Assembly (NCBI GenBank): GCA_028386065.3
Contig: JAKUCV010006736.1
Location: 1-64,000 of the forward strand
Direction: 5' to 3'
DNA: 64,000 nucleotides
Source of the DNA: Turnera subulata
Lineage: Eukaryota > Streptophyta > Magnoliopsida > Malpighiales > Passifloraceae
In this document: positions 58,731 through 64,000 of the stretch, piece after piece
Position numbering within the stretch: position 1 is the first letter of the stretch
Layout: the number at the start of each line of letters is the position of its first letter
The notes under the pieces: generated by a model
Databases searched by the model: none
What the model saw: the letters and a program-made list of their open reading frames with translations, nothing else
What the model was told of the DNA's origin: nothing
Made by a program: the position numbers and the translations under genes

Positions 58731-59144
58731 ATGGACGAGGATAAGACAAGGAGCAACGAAGCAGGAGGAGAGGTTAAGTACAGGGGCGTCCGGAGGCGGC
58801 CGTGGGGGAAATATGCGGCGGAGATACGGGACTCCGCCAGGCAAGGTGCCAGGGTGTGGCTGGGGACATTTAACACCGCGGAGGAGGCAGCAAGAGCCTA
58901 TGATCGAGCAGCTTATGCAATGAGAGGCCATCTTGCCGTTCTTAACTTTCCTGATGAGTATCCTAGCTTTGGAAGAAGTGGTAGTAGCTCTGCCTCTAGT
59001 TCCACTGCAGCGCCTTTCTCTTCTGGGTGCGCTGGGTCTTCCTCCTCTTCGTCATCAAGGCAAGTTTTCGAGTTCGAGTATTTGGATGATAAGTTGCTGG
59101 AGGAGTTGCTTGAGCAAGAGGACAAGAGAAGCAAGCGAGGCTAA
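58731..59144 (+). CDS. Small ERF transcription factor (AP2/ERF group IX type)
   Basis: One exon of 137 residues. ERF proteins bind GCC-box DNA in the nucleus; small group IX members mostly activate defence, ethylene and jasmonate genes. The AP2/ERF domain fills about residues 17-75: [19 protein letters not shown], then [18 protein letters not shown] and A-V-L-N-F-P. The alanine and aspartate of the ERF (not DREB) type are present. A serine-rich linker is followed by [14 protein letters not shown], an acidic helix typical of ERF095-098-like proteins. I use the ATG at 58731; an in-frame TTG nine bases upstream is not a plausible plant start. The gene looks intact. Confidence 0.93.
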   Translation: MDEDKTRSNEAGGEVKYRGVRRRPWGKYAAEIRDSARQGARVWLGTFNTAEEAARAYDRAAYAMRGHLAVLNFPDEYPSFGRSGSSSASSSTAAPFSSGCAGSSSSSSSRQVFEFEYLDDKLLEELLEQEDKRSKRG

Positions 59145-60697
59145 TAAACTAATTCATAAGTTGATGATTTTTTTTCGACCAAACTAAAACAAATAATCTG
59201 ATGTTGATCGCTTCGTGGCATGAGGCCTAGGTGGTGTACGTGCTTTATTTACGAGGTGGGAATTGTTTATTTCTAGTAGTAATTAGTTCTTATCCGAAAA
59301 AATTTATTAATCTACATGTAATGTAAGCCATTTGGCCCACACAAGGTGTGGCATTAATATATCCAATCCAAATCAAAGATATATACATTGGGAAATACCC
59401 TCACGGATTTTTTCTTTTATATAAATCATCACTTGCAGCTGCATAATCACAGACAGGAAGAGACTTGGAGAGAAAAAAGAAGAAAGAGGGAAAGAAAGAA
59501 AAACATATATGTTTAGAATTGATCAAGTTTAAGCATAAAGGACAGTTCAACTTGGCTAGTTTGAATACTATTTTAGAACGTCTGTGCGCTCCTAGATTTG
59601 GTGATTTTAGTATTTTAATTTTACTCCACGGAAACTCATAGTCTTTCAAATTGCAGGAGCAATTTATGTTGTTCTAGATGGCATTTCTATTACTTGTGGA
59701 GACTGTCCGCCTCCATATTATGAACGAGAACTCTCTGGAAAGAAGTGAGAAGAGAAAACCGAAGCCTAATGCAACTGAACCACGACTAACATTATAAAAC
59801 GAAACAAAACATTTTTGACAACCACGGATATGTCAATATATCACACTAGGATATGATCAAGAGGTTTACGTATAATGATGATGCTGAAACTTCAGCGTTT
59901 GGTGCGTTCTAATCCTCAAAAATACTTTACAAGCTAAGTGAGGTTAATTACTGTTTTTCTGCCCCATCCATGAGAAAGGAATTTCAATTTCTTGTAAAGG
60001 TAGAATTGATCGCTTCGTTCACATTTTGCGTTTTAAGCTGATCAATTGGGGTGTGGGATATAGGAAAAGGTTTCCAATAAGAGAGAGACCCCAATGAATA
60101 TAAAGAAATGCGACTACTTCTGTTGCTCATTTTGCCGTTATGAAGGAAGGTTTTCAATGCTAGAATCTGGTTGCTACTGTTTATTTTGTGTTGGATGGTA
60201 ATGGATGGGATTAGCCTTTGATATGTCAGCTTTATCAATACAAATTCAGCAACAAGTTTCTAATGTTATTCATCCAGTAATTGATGTTCCTGACTGGGAA
60301 ATGGTCTGCCTATGGGAATTTTATTGTTAAAAGTACTTAGGGAGCACATTGACCTGCACATATACCTAAAAAAAGTCTCATTGTTCGCTGCCTCTTTTGT
60401 TCTCTGCTTGAGGAATCAAGATTGATCTTATATTCGTTGCCACTCTTTATCCCTTTAGTTTATTATAGAAATGTGGTGTATATAGATTGGTTGGATGTTG
60501 ACATTCTGATTTCTCTTGGCTATGCAAAATCTTCAAAAAAGATAGTTGTGTGTTTTGCTTGGAATGCCACCATTTATTTCCTATGGAAGGAGCCCAAATC
60601 TCCTTAGGCCTCCGGAATGTATTGTTATGGACATTTGTAAAATTGTCCACTGGGAGAAGTCATTTTTTTTCCTAACTCTTCATGCTTTTTTTTCTTT
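59145..60697. other. Intergenic DNA after the ERF gene
   Basis: This begins with the ERF 3' UTR. AT-rich DNA without a supported gene follows. A short perfect-looking palindrome, gctgaaacttcagc, is at about 59881-59895. A LINE-like coding scrap lies at 60420-60640 (listed separately). Confidence 0.45.
60420..60640 (+). pseudogene. LINE coding scrap (zinc-binding C-terminal region)
   Basis: The plus-strand frame at 60422-60607 reads V-C-F-A-W-N-A-T-I-Y-F-L-W-K-E, a pattern usual just after the RT zinc-binding region of plant LINEs, then runs into stops. No 3' tail or ends could be fixed. Confidence 0.4.
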
Positions 60698-61560
60698 TTT
60701 TGTTTTTTTTGGTAAAACGATACGACTTCATTAATCATAAAGAGGAAAGCCCCAAGGCAGCATAATTACACAGGTCAAAACAAGAAAGATCAAGACAACA
60801 GAAGCCCTATTACAATTACAACAGAGCAAGCAACTAGACTAGATGAATTTTAAGGAGCAGGAACTACCAGACCACACGACTGAAGATCATGTACCTGGAT
60901 ATGATATGGAAAGTTTGGATGTTTGGCACGTGCAGGTCCTGTGAAGAATAAGCTGAAACAAGGTAGTACCAATATCAATGGAAACACCATTAAAAACTCG
61001 ATTGTTCCTTGCCAACCACACCGACCACACAACAACATAAAAAAACAGTCATCCATGAGAGAATCGGGCTCGAAAGAAAATATGCTCAACCCAAACCAGT
61101 GGGCAATAAAGGAGTCTCAACACCCCCCACCATTCACATAGCTTACACCAAATTTTCCACGTGAATGGGCAATGGATGTCTATAGAGACGCTCCGCTGTT
61201 TCAATGACATCGTTACGAAAGGGACAGAGAGGAATCATGTACCTGTAAAATGTTGATAGCGAGTAACAAAGAACTGGTACACGCCCTTTTATTTGAAGAC
61301 AAGCCATAAAAAGCTTAATTTCCACCTTAGGAGGCACAAGGGAAAAGCCAAATCCATGGAAAGTTAGGGATAGGACGACTAAGAGAATGTAAAAACACAC
61401 AACCAGATCTAACAGAAAAGGGCCCATCCCTATGTTCAACCCATCGCCAACAATCCTTCCTGTTTGAGAAAAGTTTGACTCCACCACTTTTCATGCTTAA
61501 TCTCTGTAGATTCCGGGGATTAAGTATGCTCTTGTATTTCCTTATTTGTACAGGATCTTC
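60698..61560 (-). mobile_element. 5'-truncated LINE, minus strand
   Basis: On the plus strand the left end is T-rich (about 60688-60710), the poly(A) tail of a minus-strand insertion. On the minus strand, 61566-61327 contains W-R-W-V-E-H-R-D-G-P-F-S-V-R-S-G and 61487-61143 contains L-V-P-P-K-V-E-I-K-L-F-M-A, matching the RT zinc-binding end of plant LINEs, with a frameshift between them. It is 5'-truncated as usual and non-functional. No clear target-site duplication was found. Confidence 0.65.
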
Positions 61561-63011
61561 CACCAATTTGGATTAAATAGATGTGATTTTGATTCTCAAA
61601 ATAAATATAAAGAGTCTGATAAAAAGAATTAAATATAAAGAAGCCCAGGGTTATATAGTAGGGCCGAACTCAAATAAGCCCAGGAAAGTACAGAAGAAGA
61701 AATTGAGCCCAGGTCTTTAACGCGTTGACGCATTCACACAATTTCACAGCGAGCCCCATTTTGTTTTCTCTTTTTCTTTTTTCCTTCACTCTATGGGCAT
61801 TTTGATTCTTGCACCAAATATGAATCTTTCGTTGATGTTAGCAAATCCTTGCATAAAAATGCCGGGCTAGGCCGAATGAGGGGGATTTAGTTAGCAAGTG
61901 CAGTGGCCATTATTGCAGTGCCAATAGTGTTTCTTACCTATAGGTACATGTATATTATATAACATAATCCTAATTATTTTTTTGAGAATTTATCATATTT
62001 CGATTTCTGAATATGTACCAAATCTAATGAACTTTTGATCTTTCATTACTCATCCCTGTGATCAATTTTTTTATCACAAAGAAAATCTTGATGATTGATC
62101 GTTTAATTTTTTTGGCAGGTTTAGTTCTCGATCCATTTATTCTACCTAAACTTTCTAAGTTTTTTTTTTTTGATGAATTAAACTGTCTAAGTGTTGTTTC
62201 TCCTTCAAAAAAATATTAAATAAATAGAACCTTCTAAAAGGGAGCACTTTTTCCGTTAAGAAACAATGCCAGCGACCATATTTAAACCAAAGTAAAAATA
62301 CTTTTCAACCTGTTGAAGATGTAACTAAAGCAAATATGCTCTTCTTTCGCTTAAAATTTGTTAATGCCCCACTAGGCCATTAATTGCATATCTAGATTTG
62401 TATCTCTCTTATCCCAATTTTTTTTTTTTTTGATAATTCTCTTATCCTAATCTTGATCACATGCGTGAACTGCAATTTGGCACCAAAGTGTTGTTGGGCA
62501 GAGAAGATTCAGAATATTGAGAGATGAGATTTTGATTCCACAACTGCCAAATTCCTTTTTTCTTTTTCTTTATGTCGTTTTTTCTCGTTATTCCTGTGTA
62601 GCTATGCTTTTTCATTTTTAACTGTGGAGCATATTTATTTTGACTTGGAGTACACCAGAGCTAATTAATATTTAGTCGTCGAAATGTAAAACTGGTCGTG
62701 ATTCGTATCTGATCCGAAATTTCCTAAGTCTTTATTCCCTTATCTTTACTATTCTTCAGAATATATATATGTTCTTTCTCCTGAACAAGGACATTTCATC
62801 GGAATAATAGGAGATTTGCTTTTATTCAGAATCTGCTTTAATTTGCAGCCATGCAGTCCGATCACTGGGATTGGCAGTGTTGGCAGAAGCAGATATCCAC
62901 GTAAACCCCCAAAAGCAAAATAACACATATTTTGAGATGGAAACTCAAACTCCTCATCACCAAATGTTAATTTCCTGTTACACTCTTTTGAAGGCTATGT
63001 TTGGTAAGCTG
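61561..63011. other. Intergenic DNA between the LINE and the second TRIM
   Basis: AT-rich DNA without a supported gene, with several T runs (for example 62161-62172 and 62420-62431). No element ends were found. Confidence 0.45.
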
Positions 63012-63747
63012 TGTTAGGGAGTAAAGCGTCGGGAGTAGCCCGCAAATCGGGGAGAAAACAAGCGAGGTCCAAGTAAAATCCACACTCGTGGGCTTGGACA
63101 CCATAAAGTAACCCAAAACCTTAAAGCATTGGGTACATGGGTCCATTCCACTTATATTTTACTCACTTGGTCTCTTTCTATCCGATGTGGGACAGTTACT
63201 CATTATTTGAACACCCAACAATCTCCCCCTCAAGTGTGAGTTTCTTCCACGTCGGGCTAAGGCATACTCCCCCTACAACGGAAGCATCTTCTGCTACATC
63301 CTCACGCGCCTGCCAATCTCTTTGGTTTTCAAGAGTCACGCCTTACAACTCCACAATTGGGCCTAAACCTAAAGTCTCGAGCTCGCGCCTGCCAATCTCT
63401 TTGGTTTTCAAGAGTCACGCCTTACAACTCCACAATTGGGCCTAAACCTAAAGTCTCGAGCTCGCTCCACGTAGGGGCAGCCACCACGGGCCAAACCATG
63501 TCGCGTATCAATATCGATCACAACCGAACGTTCGGCTCCGCTACCACTTGTTAGCAAGTAAAGCGCCGGGAGTAGCCTGCAAATCCGGGAGAAAACAAAC
63601 GAGGCCCAAGTGAGATCCATATTCGTGGGCTTGGACACCACAAAGTAACCCAAAACCTTAAGGCATTGGGTACATGGGTCCATTCCATTTATATTTTACT
63701 CACTTGGTCTCTTTCTATCCGATATGGGACAACTTGAACACCCAACA
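63012..63747 (-). mobile_element. TRIM, second copy, minus orientation
   Basis: The LTRs are 63012-63220 and 63549-63747, the same family as 48508-49145 but reversed (…acacccaaca at their right ends). The interior has the purine tract next to the left LTR (atctccccctcaag on plus) and the primer site next to the right LTR (gttcggctccgctaccact on plus). It contains a 79-bp tandem duplication. The flanks agctg and agtta share three of five bases, so the target-site duplication is eroded or uncertain. Confidence 0.85.
63305..63462 (-). repeat. 79-bp tandem duplication inside the TRIM
   Basis: Two adjacent copies begin cgcgcctgccaatctctttg at 63305 and 63384 and run through gtcacgccttacaactccac and cctaaagtctcgagctc. 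They look identical, so the duplication is recent. The other TRIM (48508) has one copy. Confidence 0.9.
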
Positions 63748-64000
63748 AGTTATAGTAGCATTCTTACTTTTCTTTTTTTTAATATTTGGTTGGCTAGTTG
63801 TATAAAAAATAGGTCTCTATAGGTAATAAAATAACAAATATTAACAAGAATTGGATGTTTCATTGGAAGATCATTCTCATTCCAACTCCTACCTTATACT
63901 ATCAACACATCAGATCTCTCTCACTCATTCCTAACATATTCGATTGTCATCTCAGCATCAATGGCCGAGACATTGGCTATATGGGCCAAGCTCACCCGAA
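63748..64000 (+). other. Window end, possible start of a gene
   Basis: A TATA-like tataaaaaat lies near 63801. At 63961 an ATG in good context (gcatcaATGGCC) opens a frame (M-A-E-T-L-A-I-W-A-K-L-T-R) that is still open at 64000. Thirteen codons are too few to identify a product; chance is a fair alternative. Confidence 0.2.

Overview
The window is nuclear DNA from a flowering plant, most likely a eudicot. Genes are split by short GT-AG introns, the protein families are plant-specific (CASP-like, UMAMIT/WAT1-related, ATL RING-H2, small ERF, IVc bHLH), and the intergenic space is packed with plant LTR retrotransposons, LINEs, TRIMs, a Mutator-like element and a MITE. I found no rRNA, tRNA or CRISPR array. 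I cannot name the species.

Layout. (1) 1-24355 is a nested transposon block. It opens inside a Gypsy-type LTR (1-838), followed by a decayed, mosaic Ty1/copia element (copy A, 839-12221). A deletion-derivative Gypsy element (2572-8339, TSD tccaa) sits inside copy A. Copy A itself lies in a terminal-inverted-repeat element whose right part is 12222-13389. A related Copia (copy B, 13447-19465) follows and carries a LINE fragment. Then comes a Mutator-like element (19565-24346, 9-bp TSD ggaggctac), built of inverted arms of ~80-bp repeats and holding a LINE 3' end and a 2.57-kb solo LTR. (2) 24356-46373 is the genic part: CASP-like protein (+), UMAMIT transporter (+), IVc bHLH (-), ETFB (-) and ATL1-like RING-H2 ligase (-). 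(3) 46374-58730 is mostly intergenic, with a TRIM joined to a deleted Copia (48508-52787), a G-box cluster (54063-54264) and a diverged local duplication. (4) 58731-59144 is a one-exon small ERF. (5) 59145-64000 is intergenic with LINE pieces and a second TRIM (63012-63747).

The genes do not form one pathway. The bHLH belongs to the iron-deficiency IVc group, ETFB passes electrons in mitochondria, UMAMIT and CASP-like are membrane proteins, ATL1-like is a membrane ubiquitin ligase, and the ERF is probably a stress or hormone transcription factor. UMAMIT and bHLH converge with 855 bp between their stop codons.

The most unusual signal is in the transposons. In several LTR-element families here, the polypurine tract and the start of the LTR lie in the loop of an inverted repeat. 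In the Copia family the stem sequences differ between copies but stay perfectly complementary. The same Copia family is studded with short stem-loops whose stems differ while a five-base loop ending in GAA recurs. Also notable are a TRIM-Copia chimera with a shared target-site duplication, an internally deleted Copia polyprotein whose frame is restored by a one-base loss, and a GC-AG intron in the bHLH gene. All calls come from reading the sequence and from remembered family features; no database search was run.
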